55,598 nucleotides of DNA from Yersinia pekkanenii (GTDB lineage: Bacteria > Pseudomonadota > Gammaproteobacteria > Enterobacterales > Enterobacteriaceae): the NCBI RefSeq assembly GCF_001152565.1, contig NZ_CQAZ01000033.1, positions 1-55,598 of the forward strand. The letters are read 5' to 3'. Under the pieces are notes generated by a model that was given only the letters and a program-made list of their open reading frames with translations, was not told where the DNA came from and did not search any database. The position numbers and the translations under genes are program-made. Below, piece after piece: positions 10,603 to 21,085 of this stretch (its first letter is position 1; the number at the start of each line of letters is the position of its first letter).

Positions 10603-10745
10603 CTTAAGCTATTTTACTTGCCAGTTTGAACCTGGGCAGTGCTCATCATCCTCACGTACTACGTGTACGCTGCGGTGATTGCGCGCTGTCCGTGTCCAAA
10701 CTGTCTGCGACAATTACGCTTAAATTTGAGCGTAATGAATTGAAA
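10603..10745. repeat. Palindromic intergenic element between proW and proX
   Basis: The spacer contains the perfect palindrome CACGTA-C-TACGTG at 10653-10665, a GC-rich core (about 10669-10690), and a second imperfect inverted pair around CGCTTAAATTTGAGCG (10718-10733). The look is that of a dispersed enterobacterial intergenic repeat rather than coding DNA. I believe similar CACGTAGTACGTG-bearing repeats are scattered in related genomes, but I cannot count copies here. It could lower proX expression relative to proVW, or stabilise the upstream mRNA. Confidence 0.45.
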
Positions 10746-11927
10746 TTACTTAGTGTTACGGAATGGTTTGGTGAGCAGCCCGATAGGGCCGGCCGCATAC
10801 CAGCGGCCAATGCCTTTGCTGCGACGGTCACGACCTAAGGATTGAGTCAGTCGGTCAAGAATAATCGCCAGAATCACGATACCGACACCACCCACCGCCG
10901 CTAGCCCCATATCCAGGCGGCCAATACCGCGCAGTACCATCTGGCCTAAACCTCCTACCGCGATCATCGAGGCGATAACCACCATCGACAGTGCCAGCAT
11001 CAGGGTCTGGTTTACGCCCGCCATGATGGTTGGCATCGCCAGAGGTAATTGCACTTTGAATAATAACTGGCGTGGATTAGCACCAAAGGATTCTGCGGCT
11101 TCGATCAGATCTTCCGGCACCTGCTTGATACCCAGAATAGTCAGACGAACAATCGGTGGCAGGGCAAAGATTATGGTCACTACCACGCCGGGGACATTAC
11201 CGATACCAAACAGCATGACAATGGGCACCAGATAAACGAATGCTGGTGTGGTCTGCATCGCATCCAACAAAGGCCGAATGATACGTGCGGCATTATTGCT
11301 GCGTGCCAGCCATATCCCGAGCGGCAGCCCAATAAGGATACAGAAGAACAGCGAGGTCAGAACCAGCGCCAGTGTCACCATGGCTTGCGACCACGCGCCG
11401 ATAGCACCGATGGCAATCAGTGATATCAGGGTTGCGACCCCCATTCCTAAGGTGGAGAACTGCCAGGCGATCAGCGCGAAGACCAGAATCGCGACCGGAG
11501 CAGGCATGCCCAGCAACAAGTGTTGGAAGCCACTGAGGATAAAATCAACCGGCACGCGGATGCCCTGAAACAGCGGGCGGAAATGCAATACTACCCAATC
11601 AATACCCTGGGTAACCCACGAATCCAATGGCACCCAAGTGTTATGGAATGGATCCATCAGGCTGAAATGTTCAGGAGCTGCCGCCGGAGCGCTGTTCAGC
11701 CAATCGGTACTTTGTGCGGCCTGGCTCTGCACCGCCTGAGAAGCAACCTCATGGCTGGCACTGCCTGTGGCATGGCTACCCTCGGCCATGCTTGCTCCCC
11801 ATGGGTCAGCAGCGGCTGATAAGGTCTGAGGAGCAGGATCCGTAGCGACCGGTGCTGCTGACGTTGTCGCATCCGTCGCCCACGGGTTGCTGTCTACGGG
11901 GGTGCTGTTTTGGATTTGATCACTCAT
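10746..11927 (-). CDS. proW: Glycine betaine/proline ABC transporter permease
   Basis: 393-aa inner-membrane permease of ProU. The first ~100 residues are a Pro/Ala/Ser/Gln-rich cytoplasmic extension without membrane segments, typical of ProW and longer than in E. coli (354 aa). The BPD_transp_1 domain follows. The EAA coupling loop reads [23 protein letters not shown]. Its start overlaps the proV stop by 8 bp, indicating translational coupling. Confidence 0.95.
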   Translation of the reverse strand: MSDQIQNSTPVDSNPWATDATTSAAPVATDPAPQTLSAAADPWGASMAEGSHATGSASHEVASQAVQSQAAQSTDWLNSAPAAAPEHFSLMDPFHNTWVPLDSWVTQGIDWVVLHFRPLFQGIRVPVDFILSGFQHLLLGMPAPVAILVFALIAWQFSTLGMGVATLISLIAIGAIGAWSQAMVTLALVLTSLFFCILIGLPLGIWLARSNNAARIIRPLLDAMQTTPAFVYLVPIVMLFGIGNVPGVVVTIIFALPPIVRLTILGIKQVPEDLIEAAESFGANPRQLLFKVQLPLAMPTIMAGVNQTLMLALSMVVIASMIAVGGLGQMVLRGIGRLDMGLAAVGGVGIVILAIILDRLTQSLGRDRRSKGIGRWYAAGPIGLLTKPFRNTK

Positions 11928-13119
11928 TTGGCGTCTCCTTATCTAAAGCCTGCAACAGCATGGCTTTGGAAATAATACCGATATAGCTGTTATCTTCACC
12001 GACCACAGGAACCGCGCACGGTGCCTGCGCAACCAGTGAAATCAGCTCACTGAGGGGCATATCTCCAGGAACCGGTGCCGGGTAGTCCAGTAAGGCACTA
12101 TCCAGCGGTTGGTTCTCTGCCAATGCTTTTTTCAGTGAATCTATCGAGACCACGCCAATAAACTTCTGCCCGCGTTCCAGCACATAGCCGTAATCGCGAT
12201 CTTCATCCTGAAGCAGTTTTAACGCTGAACGCGGGCCGAAACCTGGAGTTTTACGGATCAAGGATACCGGGCGACGGCGCGCGATATCTTTGGCACTGAA
12301 GACATGGCTGATGTCGACGCCACGGAAGAAGGTACGCACATAGTCATTGGCCGGATTATTCAGAATTTCATCCGGGGTGCCGACTTGTACCACTTCGCCG
12401 CCCTGCATAATGGCGATGCGATCACCAATGCGCATGGCTTCATCCAGATCATGAGAGATAAAGACAATGGTTCTTTGGTGTTTGGCCTGTAATTTGACCA
12501 ATTCATCTTGCATTTCGGTTCGTATTAATGGGTCGAGCGCCGAGAAAGCCTCATCCATTAATAAGATATCGGGGTTATTAGCCATTGCGCGGGCTAAACC
12601 AACGCGCTGACGCATCCCGCCTGAAAGCTCATCGGGATATGAATGGGCGTAGCTTTCCAGACTCACCTGACGTAATGCCTCCAGTGCTTTTTCTTGACGT
12701 TCCTGTAGAGGGACGCCAGCGAGCTCCATACCGAATGCGGTATTATCGAGGACATTCAAATGGGGCATTAATGCAAAGGATTGGAATACCATACTGATCT
12801 TGTTACGGCGAACGGTGCGCAGGGCGCTATCAGATATTTTGGCAATATCTTCGCCATCGATCAGTACTTCACCACGGGTGGGTTCTATCAGACGATTGAG
12901 AAGGCGTACCAGGGTGGATTTACCGGAACCGGATAACCCCATGATGACGAATATCTCGCCTTCTTCAATGGCCAGATTGGCATCTTTAACGCCAACGGAC
13001 AAACCGGTCTTGGCAAATATCTGCTCTTTATTCTTACCTGACTCAAGCAGCTTAAAAGCCCGTTCGGGATGCTCACCAAATATTTTATATAGATTCTTTA
13101 CTTCGAGTTTAATTGCCAT
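11920..13119 (-). CDS. proV: Glycine betaine/proline ABC transporter ATP-binding protein
   Basis: 399-aa ATPase of ProU. Walker A is GLSGSGKS, the signature [14 protein letters not shown], Walker [13 protein letters not shown], followed by a pair of CBS domains (about residues 280-395) of the kind that sense ionic strength in OpuA-type systems. The frame opens at 13143, but [18 protein letters not shown] is the invariant family start, preceded by AGAGGAA. In E. coli H-NS silences this operon through sequences around the proV start; the A/T-rich leader at 13120-13440 fits that, but this is inference. Confidence 0.96.
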   Translation of the reverse strand: MAIKLEVKNLYKIFGEHPERAFKLLESGKNKEQIFAKTGLSVGVKDANLAIEEGEIFVIMGLSGSGKSTLVRLLNRLIEPTRGEVLIDGEDIAKISDSALRTVRRNKISMVFQSFALMPHLNVLDNTAFGMELAGVPLQERQEKALEALRQVSLESYAHSYPDELSGGMRQRVGLARAMANNPDILLMDEAFSALDPLIRTEMQDELVKLQAKHQRTIVFISHDLDEAMRIGDRIAIMQGGEVVQVGTPDEILNNPANDYVRTFFRGVDISHVFSAKDIARRRPVSLIRKTPGFGPRSALKLLQDEDRDYGYVLERGQKFIGVVSIDSLKKALAENQPLDSALLDYPAPVPGDMPLSELISLVAQAPCAVPVVGEDNSYIGIISKAMLLQALDKETPNE

Positions 13120-13616
13120 GCAGCTGGTGTATTCCTCTGTCAATTTTGAATTATTTTTATTCGATCGTTGTTATCCTGATGGAAAAATAGAACGCCATAT
13201 ACCCTAACACAATGAGAATCTGAGACAACCCTCAATATCCTTATAATCAATTTTGCGATAGCTCTCATCTCAATATATAGCTTTTCAACCTGTTAATTTA
13301 CTTGCGTTAATATTGTGGTTTTTTACTTTCGATGAATCGCATAATATTACTGATGAGTCTAATCGCTAATTTAGACGTTAATAGTGTGAATATTGAACAT
13401 ATATCAGCAATATATTTTCTATATTATAGCAGGGTATATTTCCTGCAGTGGCAGCGGCGGACCCCCCTGATACTCTGGTCTGTAGCCAGATGAGCCGGTC
13501 GATAAACATTTCGGTTTTGAGTGCTGAACTTGTCAACCTCGCCAGGGCTACCCGTGGGCGTGGTTCTCCCCTTTGTTATGCTATCGAAAAGGGGAGAATA
13601 TGCCAGTCAGGAAAAG
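13120..13616. promoter_or_regulatory. proV promoter region and spacer to nrdF
   Basis: Non-coding. The part next to proV (13140-13440) is strongly A/T-rich with several TATAAT-like stretches, as expected for an osmoregulated, H-NS-bound promoter, but I cannot pick one start site. The part next to nrdF (13441-13616) is of normal composition. It contains an open frame (13448-13648, plus) with no family resemblance, which I reject. Confidence 0.5.
13564..13598 (-). terminator. Strong hairpin 19 bp downstream of nrdF
   Basis: Perfect 11-bp inverted repeat TTCTCCCCTTT (13564-13574) / AAAGGGGAGAA (13588-13598) with a 13-base loop. It follows the nrdF stop on the minus strand. No good T run follows, so it may protect the 3' end or act as a weak terminator rather than a classical one. 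Confidence 0.55.
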
Positions 13617-14600
<984 letters not shown>

Positions 14601-14634
14601 TTATTAGCCTATTTTATTTATTCGGTGGTGCGTA

Positions 14635-16785
14635 TTACAGCGAGCAGGAAACACAACCTTCGACTTCGGTTCCTTCCAGTGCCATCTGACGCAGTCGAAT
14701 GTAATAAATGGTTTTAATCCCTTTCTTCCAGGCATAGATCTGCGCTTTGTTAATATCACGCGTGCTGGCGGTATCGCGGAAGAACAGTGTCAGTGACAAC
14801 CCCTGATCAACGTGCTGAGTGGCCTCGGCGTAGGTATCGATGATTTTCTCTGGCCCTATTTGATAGGCATCTTGATAATATTCAAGATTATCGTTGGTCA
14901 TATAAGGTGCGGGATAATACACACGGCCAATCTTGCCTTCTTTACGGATCTCAATCGGCGAGACAATCGGGTGGATACTTGATGTCGAGTGATTGATGTA
15001 GGAAATGGAACCGGTGGGCGGTACCGCCTGTAAGTTCTGATTATAAATGCCGTGTGCCATGACTGACTGGCGCAGTACGACCCAATCCTGTTGGTCGGGA
15101 ATGGCAATGCCGGCATCAGCAAACAGCGCCTTTACTCTGGCCGTTTTAGGCTGCCAGCTCTGCTCGACATATTTACTGAAATAAACCCCCGAAGCATAAG
15201 CTGATTCATCGAAGCCTTTAAAGTGGCTGCCGCGTTCTATAGCCAATTGATTGGAAGCACGAAGAGCGTGATATACCACGGTATAGAAATAGATATTGGT
15301 GAAGTCCAGTGCTTCTTCCGAGCCATAGAAAATACGTTCGCGCGCCAGATAGCCGTGCAGGTTCATCTGCCCGAGACCAATGGCATGGGATCCTTGATTG
15401 CCTTTCTCGATTGAGGGTACCGAGCGGATATTGCTCATATCAGAGACCGCAGTCAGCCCGCGAATGGCAATTTCAATCGATTTGCCAAAGTCTGGTGAAT
15501 CCATGGTATGGGCGATATTCAGTGAACCCAGGTTACAGGAGATATCTTTACCAATATGGCGGTAACTAAGATCGTCGTTGTATTCGGTTGGTGAATTAAC
15601 CTGCAAGATTTCTGAACACAGGTTACTCATATTGATCCGGCCTTTAATCGGATTGGCCCGGTTAACCGTGTCCTCAAACATCATATAGGGATAGCCGGAC
15701 TCAAATTGGATCTCGGCCAGAATCTGGAAGAACTCGCGTGCCTTGATTTTGCTTTTACGGATGCGTTGGTTATCGACCATTTCGCGGTATTTTTCGCTGA
15801 TACTGATTTCAGACATTGGCACACCGTAAACTTGTTCGACATCATAAGGAGAGAATAGGTACATTTCCTCATTGTTCTTCGCCAGCTCAAAAGTGATATC
15901 CGGGATAACGACCCCCAGGGACAAGGTTTTAATGCGCACCTTTTCGTCGGCATTTTCTCGTTTGGTATCCAAAAAACGCACAATATCCGGATGATGAGCA
16001 TGAAGATACACCGCCCCCGCGCCCTGACGCGCACCCAATTGATTAGCATAGGAGAAGGCATCCTCCAGCATTTTCATAATCGGGATAACACCGGATGATT
16101 GGTTTTCAATTCGTTTGATGGGGGCACCGACTTCACGAATATTACTCAGCAGGAAAGCCACGCCACCGCCACGTTTGGATAATTGCAATGCTGAGTTTAT
16201 GGCGCGGCCAATGGATTCCATATTGTCTTCAATGCGTAGCAAAAAGCAGGAAACCAACTCCCCACGTTGTTTTTTACCGCAATTGAGGAAGGTCGGAGTG
16301 GCGGGCTGGAAGCGGCCTGAGATGATTTCCTCTACCAATTCTTGCGCAAGTGACTGCTTGCCAGCCGCCAATGTCAGCGCCACCATGCAGACCCGGTCTT
16401 CGTAGCGTTCTAAATAACGTTTGCCATCAAAGGTTTTCAGGGTGTAGCTGGTGTAATATTTAAACGCGCCAAGGAAGGTGGGGAAGCGAAATTTTTTGCT
16501 ATAAGCTTGCAGGAATAGGCTCTTGATAAAGCTGAAGTCGTATTTCGCCAGCACCTCTTTCTCGTAATATCCCTCGGCAACCAGGTAATTGAGTTTTTCC
16601 TGTAAATTATGGAAGAACACCGTGTTTTGATTGACGTGTTGCAAGAAGTATTGCCGTGCGGCCAGCCGGTCTTTATCAAACTGGATACGCCCGTTGGCAT
16701 CATAGAGATTTAGCATCGCATTCAGTGAGTGATAGTCAAGCTCGCTGCTGGATGGATCGGTGATGTTCAGTTCTGTCGTTGCCAA
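14635..16785 (-). CDS. nrdE: Ribonucleoside-diphosphate reductase class Ib, alpha (catalytic) subunit
   Basis: 716 aa. Reduces ribonucleoside diphosphates to deoxy forms in the cytoplasm using NrdH as reductant. Visible: [11 protein letters not shown] and FNSGY-type loops around active-site cysteines ([12 protein letters not shown]), SCNLGSLN, and the C-terminal CVSC redox pair. Initiation is at TTG (16785-16783), giving MATTELNI, which matches the E. coli N-terminus; GGAG lies upstream. It overlaps the end of nrdI by 19 bp. Confidence 0.96.
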   Translation of the reverse strand: MATTELNITDPSSSELDYHSLNAMLNLYDANGRIQFDKDRLAARQYFLQHVNQNTVFFHNLQEKLNYLVAEGYYEKEVLAKYDFSFIKSLFLQAYSKKFRFPTFLGAFKYYTSYTLKTFDGKRYLERYEDRVCMVALTLAAGKQSLAQELVEEIISGRFQPATPTFLNCGKKQRGELVSCFLLRIEDNMESIGRAINSALQLSKRGGGVAFLLSNIREVGAPIKRIENQSSGVIPIMKMLEDAFSYANQLGARQGAGAVYLHAHHPDIVRFLDTKRENADEKVRIKTLSLGVVIPDITFELAKNNEEMYLFSPYDVEQVYGVPMSEISISEKYREMVDNQRIRKSKIKAREFFQILAEIQFESGYPYMMFEDTVNRANPIKGRINMSNLCSEILQVNSPTEYNDDLSYRHIGKDISCNLGSLNIAHTMDSPDFGKSIEIAIRGLTAVSDMSNIRSVPSIEKGNQGSHAIGLGQMNLHGYLARERIFYGSEEALDFTNIYFYTVVYHALRASNQLAIERGSHFKGFDESAYASGVYFSKYVEQSWQPKTARVKALFADAGIAIPDQQDWVVLRQSVMAHGIYNQNLQAVPPTGSISYINHSTSSIHPIVSPIEIRKEGKIGRVYYPAPYMTNDNLEYYQDAYQIGPEKIIDTYAEATQHVDQGLSLTLFFRDTASTRDINKAQIYAWKKGIKTIYYIRLRQMALEGTEVEGCVSCSL

Positions 16786-17171
16786 AATTCAGTTACTCCG
16801 TTGCGCACGTTTGCTACATCTTCTGCTGTACCCAGTAGTTCGAAGCGATACAGATAAGGGACCTGACATTTTTGGGCAATGATTTTGCCTGCCAGGCCAT
16901 AGGCGTCGCCAAAATTAGTGTTTCCCGCCGCAATAACGCCGCGAATCAATGAACGGTGATGGGGATCATTCAGAAATCGAATAACCTGAATCGGTACTGC
17001 CCCGACCGAGCTGCCACCACCATAACTGGGTACTAATAAAATATAGGGTTGCTCGACCCGTAGTTTTTCCCGCACACCGGCGATTGGGATACGTATTGCT
17101 GGCAGATCCAGCTTCCCGACAAAACGGTGGGTGTTCTCCGAGGTGCTGGAGAAATACACCAGAGGATTCAT
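16767..17171 (-). CDS. nrdI: NrdI flavodoxin-like maturation protein
   Basis: 134 aa. Flavodoxin that supplies the oxidant for assembling the Mn(III)2-tyrosyl radical in NrdF. The FMN-binding loop [13 protein letters not shown] is at the N-terminus, with VPSYGGG and [15 protein letters not shown] in the fold. Lies between nrdH (13-bp gap) and nrdE (overlap). Confidence 0.95.
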   Translation of the reverse strand: MNPLVYFSSTSENTHRFVGKLDLPAIRIPIAGVREKLRVEQPYILLVPSYGGGSSVGAVPIQVIRFLNDPHHRSLIRGVIAAGNTNFGDAYGLAGKIIAQKCQVPYLYRFELLGTAEDVANVRNGVTEFWQRQN

Positions 17172-17184
17172 TTCAGCCCCCTCA

Positions 17185-17421
17185 TCAGGTACTCACGGCC
17201 TGAACCAGTGCATTTATTTTGTCAGGGCGGAAGCCAGACCAATGATCATCGTCCATAACAATCACCGGCACCTGCTGATAACCCAGAGATTTCACATAAC
17301 GAAATGCTTGTAAATCTTCGGTTAAATCAATGATCTGATAAGCGATCCCGTGTTTATCCAATGCACGATAAGTGGCATTGCACTGGACACAATTGGGTTT
17401 ACTGTAAATAATAATGCTCAT
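17185..17421 (-). CDS. nrdH: NrdH glutaredoxin-like electron donor
   Basis: 78 aa. Small redoxin with active site CVQC (Cys11 and Cys14) and the C-terminal WSGFRPDK motif that distinguishes NrdH from glutaredoxin. Reduced by thioredoxin reductase and donates electrons to NrdEF. First gene of the operon, behind two NrdR boxes. Confidence 0.96.
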   Translation of the reverse strand: MSIIIYSKPNCVQCNATYRALDKHGIAYQIIDLTEDLQAFRYVKSLGYQQVPVIVMDDDHWSGFRPDKINALVQAVST

Positions 17422-17536
17422 GATTCGTATTTACTCTTTGTTTTGAGGAAAGACGCATTTAGCAGGTTGTTAGTGTGTCGCGACGACCTGCCTCTGATTA
17501 TCAGCTACGGTTTCATTTCCGAGGATGATAGATTAA

Positions 17537-17583
17537 ATACTATATCTAGTGTTTATTTAATTCAACCACACTACATGTAGTTA
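17537..17583 (-). promoter_or_regulatory. Paired NrdR boxes upstream of nrdHIEF
   Basis: Two 16-bp near-palindromes, ATACTATATCTAGTGT (17537-17552) and ACACTACATGTAGTTA (17568-17583), start 31 bp apart. They match the known NrdR consensus ACACWATATMTWGTGT, and the three-turn spacing is typical of NrdR targets. They lie 116-162 bp upstream of nrdH. NrdR represses reductase genes when dATP is high. Confidence 0.85.
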
Positions 17584-17749
17584 TTTGTGTGTAATTCATG
17601 AGCAGTTCAGAGACAAAGCCGCCAGTACGGGGTTGGCGGTAGAGTTTGATAATAGTAAGCAGGATAAAAATATTTATATTGCCGGTTTTAGCGAGGGAGA
17701 TTTCTTACTGGCGTCAACTGATGACTAAAGAATAATCACTATTACTTTG

Positions 17750-17763
17750 TACATTTGGTTACT
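17750..17763 (+). promoter_or_regulatory. RstA-type operator upstream of asr
   Basis: TACATTTGGTTACT differs in one base from the RstA box TACATNTNGTTACA known at E. coli asr. It lies about 100 bp upstream of the asr start, compatible with acid activation by the RstAB two-component system. Confidence 0.7.
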
Positions 17764-17864
17764 TAGCGAAACCAATGACTCACGGAAAGGAAAATTTCAT
17801 TCCTCTATGATCCTTCCAACGGCCCCACCGGGGGCTTAGCGAAACAAACTCTGAGGATTTTAAA

Positions 17865-18185
17865 ATGAAAAAAGTATTAGCGCTGATCGTTGCTGCAACT
17901 ATGGGTCTGTCTTCTGTTGCTTTCGCTGCTGAAACCACTGCTACAGCAGCACCAGCGGCAACCAGCACTACTGCTGCTGCGCCTGCTGCAGAGAATGCGG
18001 CACCTGCTAAAGCAACTCATCACAAAAAACATAAAGCAACTAAACAAACTACAGAACAAAAAGCTCAGGCGGCTAAAAAACACGTGAAAAAAGCATCTGC
18101 CCAACCAGCACCTGCTCAAAAAGCCCAGGCGGCTAAAAAACACCATAAAGCCGCTAAAAAATCAGTAACAGCTCCAGCAGCATAA
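17865..18185 (+). CDS. asr: Acid shock protein precursor
   Basis: 106-aa exported, very basic low-complexity protein. The signal peptide [21 protein letters not shown] is followed by an Ala/Thr/Pro-rich segment and two copies of an [21 protein letters not shown] Lys-His repeat. Asr is an intrinsically disordered periplasmic protein induced by acid and thought to sequester protons or protect proteins. GAGGATTTT is the ribosome binding site. It has its own terminator at 18234. Confidence 0.93.
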   Translation: MKKVLALIVAATMGLSSVAFAAETTATAAPAATSTTAAAPAAENAAPAKATHHKKHKATKQTTEQKAQAAKKHVKKASAQPAPAQKAQAAKKHHKAAKKSVTAPAA

Positions 18186-18233
18186 TTACGCCGGAATGCG
18201 GGGCACTGAGTACCGCACAGTCTAGCCAATTCC

Positions 18234-18265
18234 AGACACCCGGTTAATGCCGGGTGTCTTTTTTT
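18234..18265 (+). terminator. Terminator after asr
   Basis: Perfect 10-bp stem AGACACCCGG (18234-18243) / CCGGGTGTCT (18250-18259), loop TTAATG, then seven T residues. Confidence 0.93.
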
Positions 18266-18279
18266 ATAGGCTAACCATC

Positions 18280-18378
18280 ATGATCAATCGCTATTGGTTC
18301 GAACTGATTTTCAGTGTGATGACACTGTGTGGGGTATTACTTGCTTGTGCGCTATTTTTGACTCATTCGTTTATCTAG
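18280..18378 (+). CDS. ydgU: Small single-span membrane protein, YdgU-like
   Basis: 32-aa frame starting MINRYWFELIF with one hydrophobic helix (about residues 8-28). It lies directly downstream of the asr terminator. E. coli carries the 27-aa membrane protein YdgU at the same place after asr, and the N-terminal RYxFEL pattern agrees. The ribosome binding site (ATAGGCTAACC) is weak. Expression would depend on read-through of the asr terminator or its own promoter. Function unknown. The call rests on position and the short match. Confidence 0.65.
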   Translation: MINRYWFELIFSVMTLCGVLLACALFLTHSFI

Positions 18379-18501
18379 CTTTCCAAATCTTGTGTCAGTG
18401 GGAATGATGTAATAAGAAAATAGCATTTTATTATACCTATCTGATTCAGCCTGAAAGCTTATTGGCGTATGGTGAATCACAGTTTATTTTTTGTTTGAGC
18501 C

Positions 18502-18828
18502 ATGTTTATGTCTGCTGGTTCAGTCCCCGTGGTGGCTAATAATACGTCATTTACTAACCGTCAAATCAATAAACGCATTCTATCGATTGTCATTTTTACT
18601 TTCGTTTGTTATCTGACGATTGGTCTACCGTTGGCGGTATTGCCCGGTTTTGTTCATAACCATCTGGGTTACAGTTCATTGCTGGCAGGGTTGGCAATTG
18701 GGCGCTTTGGTATACCAGCGATTTATCTGGGGGCGGCATTGATGGTCGTATTCGGCGTGCTGCTTACATTGCGATTATTACAGCGTCAGCAAAGCACAGA
18801 CAGCGCAGTCCGGCCTGATGGGGTGTAG
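18502..18828 (+). pseudogene. MFS transporter with large in-frame internal deletion (YfcJ/YhhS-like remnant)
   Basis: The 108-aa frame joins two ends of a normally ~390-aa MFS permease. Residues about 18-66 match the first membrane helix ([17 protein letters not shown], then [13 protein letters not shown]). From [16 protein letters not shown] on, it matches the last helix and cytoplasmic tail. Ten or so helices are missing and the product cannot be a working transporter. The reading frame stays open, so a two-helix peptide could still be made. Confidence 0.75.
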
Positions 18829-18925
18829 ACTATTCCGAAATAGTCGCTTTGAACCAATAAATACGTGGTTTCCCTTATTTATTGCGGTAAGGTCGCTCAA
18901 TAATAGTCAAAAAAAGGGGAAATAA

Positions 18926-19261
18926 ATGTATTTACGGCCAGATGAAGTGGCTAAGGTCCTGGAAAATGCCGGCTTTGAGCGGGATTATACGGTCGATCAA
19001 GCTTACGGTTACCGGAAAGCGGAGCATTACGTTTATGTCAACCGTGAAGCCCGTATGGGCAGGACAGCATTGGTTATCCACCCAGCACAAAAAGACAAAA
19101 GCTTGTTGTTCGCTACACCTACGGCAACTATTCGTATCAGTGATAAGTACGTTGAGTTTCCACTCTATCTGGCCGGTGAAGCTGACCACCGCTACGGTAT
19201 TGCCCACGGTTTTAGCTCAAGGGAAATGTTATTGCGTTACTTAAACAGTATGTACCCATAA
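18926..19261 (+). CDS. yoaC: DUF2002-family protein, YoaC-like
   Basis: 111 aa, cytosolic, no membrane segment. The start [17 protein letters not shown] and the central [23 protein letters not shown] are the family signature, and [14 protein letters not shown] closes it. Similar to E. coli YoaC as I remember it. Function unknown. AAAAGGGGAAATAA gives a good ribosome binding site. Monocistronic. Confidence 0.75.
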   Translation: MYLRPDEVAKVLENAGFERDYTVDQAYGYRKAEHYVYVNREARMGRTALVIHPAQKDKSLLFATPTATIRISDKYVEFPLYLAGEADHRYGIAHGFSSREMLLRYLNSMYP

Positions 19262-19320
19262 ATATTACTCTCCCCCTGCTGCCATCAAGTCTCATCACGC
19301 CGTAGTGCCTGGTACCCTAA

Positions 19321-19770
19321 TTAATGCAATACGGCGTCCGCTTCCTGATTAAAATGCTGATTATAATGACGGCGAAATTGCGCCAATTCAAAGGCATCTA
19401 AATCCAGCTCAGCAAAATAGAACAAAGCCGCTTCGGTATGTTCGGCCGTTAGCATGGGGGATATATGTGATCGAATCAGCGTATTGCGCCATTGCATCAC
19501 ATTTTCGTCGGAAGGATCTTTGATGAAGGTTTGGTAGATAAATACCAGATAAGCCGCCTTTCTGACATCTTCGGCATAGCCATTGCTGGTGGAGCGAATA
19601 AACATTTGTGTTTGGCGTGGCCCCATCTCTTGCAACATCGATTCAATATATATTGGTTTTATCTTCAGTAAATTAGCCAGTGTGTCCACGGCTTTGCGGG
19701 TATCTGACGTCAACACACGGTAGCCCACAATAAAAACCACGATCAAAACAGCAATAATTATCCACGTCAT
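19321..19770 (-). CDS. yicN: DUF1198 membrane-anchored protein, YicN-like
   Basis: 149 aa. One N-terminal membrane helix (MTWIIIAVLIVVFIVGYRVL) is followed by a soluble alpha-helical domain; the SMLQEMG and YNQHFN segments agree with E. coli YicN. Function unknown. Convergent with yoaC; a short spacer at 19262-19320 holds no clear terminator. Confidence 0.75.
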   Translation of the reverse strand: MTWIIIAVLIVVFIVGYRVLTSDTRKAVDTLANLLKIKPIYIESMLQEMGPRQTQMFIRSTSNGYAEDVRKAAYLVFIYQTFIKDPSDENVMQWRNTLIRSHISPMLTAEHTEAALFYFAELDLDAFELAQFRRHYNQHFNQEADAVLH

Positions 19771-19861
19771 TGAGTATTTCTTTGCGCCATAAAAGGTGAA
19801 ATTGACAACGTAAAATTATCTGGCTGTTAAATCGCCTGAACCGATAAAATCAACGAGGTGT

Positions 19862-20200
19862 TTAAGGTGTGTTGCCACTGAAGTTATCACTGTTTTTTTG
19901 CTGATTATTCAGATGATGATTAAAAGCGGCCGCGTCTTTTGCTAGTGCATCAAGATGCGCACCCAGAACTTTGATCTGCCTGACCAACGAGTGTTGTTCC
20001 GGCAACGTATTGGCCGTATTGAGCTTTCTCAGCAACATATCATTTTTAGCACGCAATGCTGTTTCTCTGGCTTTTGACTGCTCCAACTCATGTTGCAGCG
20101 CGTTGTAGCTTGCCTGCCATGTCTGGTGCTGCTTTTCAAAAGTTGACTGCAACTCACTCATTGCATTAAGAAACTTTACTTCAAGCTCACGCATTGTCAT
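19862..20200 (-). CDS. MbeD/MobD-like coiled-coil protein
   Basis: 112 aa starting MTMRELEVKF. ATG 20200 is preceded by AAGGAAAAGC, so I prefer it to the upstream in-frame ATG at 20266. The first ~70 residues resemble the MbeD/MobD family of small ColE1-type plasmid mobilisation and entry-exclusion proteins: an acidic/hydrophobic start, then FEKQHQTWQASYNALQHELEQ and a predicted coiled coil. No relaxase or origin of transfer is nearby. It may be a domesticated plasmid relic or an unrelated coiled-coil protein. Confidence 0.5.
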   Translation of the reverse strand: MTMRELEVKFLNAMSELQSTFEKQHQTWQASYNALQHELEQSKARETALRAKNDMLLRKLNTANTLPEQHSLVRQIKVLGAHLDALAKDAAAFNHHLNNQQKNSDNFSGNTP

Positions 20201-20425
20201 TGCTTTTCCTTTATGACGGCTTCCGATATTCAGTGGCAGTATAACGAAATTTGAGCATAACCTCATCCGCTAGAATCTCTCTTTCGTTCCGCAGGCTGGG
20301 CCTCACCGGACGATGCATTGCTGTCGGTTTTATCACAATTTATCTGTGATTTGTTTTTATCATTCATTAATGTGCAAAATAAATAAGCCTTGCTATTAAT
20401 ACCTCAGCATGCGTTAATACGTCAT

Positions 20426-20603
20426 CGGTTTGTAGCACAGACCTATTTATGTAAGCCATTTAAGTAAAGCAGTTCCTAGTTAAAGCGATATTTTTAGACA
20501 TCACTTCTCCGACGAATTTCCTTCTTTAGTGCCCCCATAAGTAACTCTTGATAAGCAGACCTCAATTGCCACATATTGGCACTAATAATGAAGGAAATAT
20601 CTT
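20426..20603 (+). promoter_or_regulatory. Cold-shock 5' leader with cold box
   Basis: CGGTTTGTAGCACAGACC (20426-20443) resembles the start of the E. coli cspA leader, which carries the cold box. It lies about 160-178 bases upstream of the start codon, the leader length expected for a cspA-type thermosensing mRNA. Further AAAGCAG and AAGTAACTCTTGATA segments also recall cspA. GAAGGAAATATCTT is the ribosome binding site. Confidence 0.65.
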
Positions 20604-20816
20604 ATGTCTAATAAAATGACTGGTTTAGTAAAATGGTTTGATGCTGGTAAAGGTTTTGGTTTTATTTCTCCTGCAGACGGCAGCAAAGATGTATTCGTAC
20701 ATTTCTCTGCAATCCAGGGTACTGATTTCAAAACTCTTGATGAAGGCCAGAACGTAGAGTTCAGCATCGAGCAAGGCCAGAAAGGCCCTTCAGCGGTAAA
20801 CGTAGTAGCACTGTAA
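20604..20816 (+). CDS. CspA-family cold shock protein
   Basis: 70-aa single cold-shock domain. RNP1 is KGFGFI (about residues 16-21) and RNP2 is VFVHFS (about 30-35). It binds single-stranded RNA/DNA and melts mRNA structure at low temperature. Length and motifs match CspA/CspB/CspE; with the long leader a cold-inducible CspA-type is most likely. Single gene with its own terminator. Confidence 0.92.
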   Translation: MSNKMTGLVKWFDAGKGFGFISPADGSKDVFVHFSAIQGTDFKTLDEGQNVEFSIEQGQKGPSAVNVVAL

Positions 20817-20850
20817 TTTACACTGCTTAATACAGGTTTCGCTGTAATAA

Positions 20851-20885
20851 AAAGCCACATTCTTAATTGAATGTGGCTTTTTTGT
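20851..20885 (+). terminator. Terminator of the cold shock gene
   Basis: 12-bp stem AAAGCCACATTC (20851-20862) / GAATGTGGCTTT (20869-20880), loop TTAATT, then T residues. Confidence 0.92.
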
Positions 20886-21085
20886 TATTCTGAATATTTA
20901 AACTGCCATCGATATACTGCCGGTGTGATACCGGCCATGTGGCGGAATGCATGCCTAACGCCTTCAATTGCCTGGGATCCACAATATTCGGCAATCACTG
21001 CAATATTCATCTCCCTCCAGTAATTCTTTCGCTCTGTTCATTCTTTCGTACTGCAACTTAATCATTGAAGCCGGGCGCCACAGAA
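20885..21085 (-). pseudogene. AraC-family regulator, C-terminal remnant with frameshift
   Basis: On the minus strand one frame reads WRPASMIKLQYERMNRAKELLEG, then after a frame change NIAVIAEYCGSQAIEG, VRHAFRHMAGITPAVYR and WQFKYSE-stop. This is the two-helix AraC/XylS DNA-binding domain, with the FRxxxGxTPxxYR end. The upstream effector domain is missing and the frame is broken near 21020. No intact gene remains. Confidence 0.7.
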
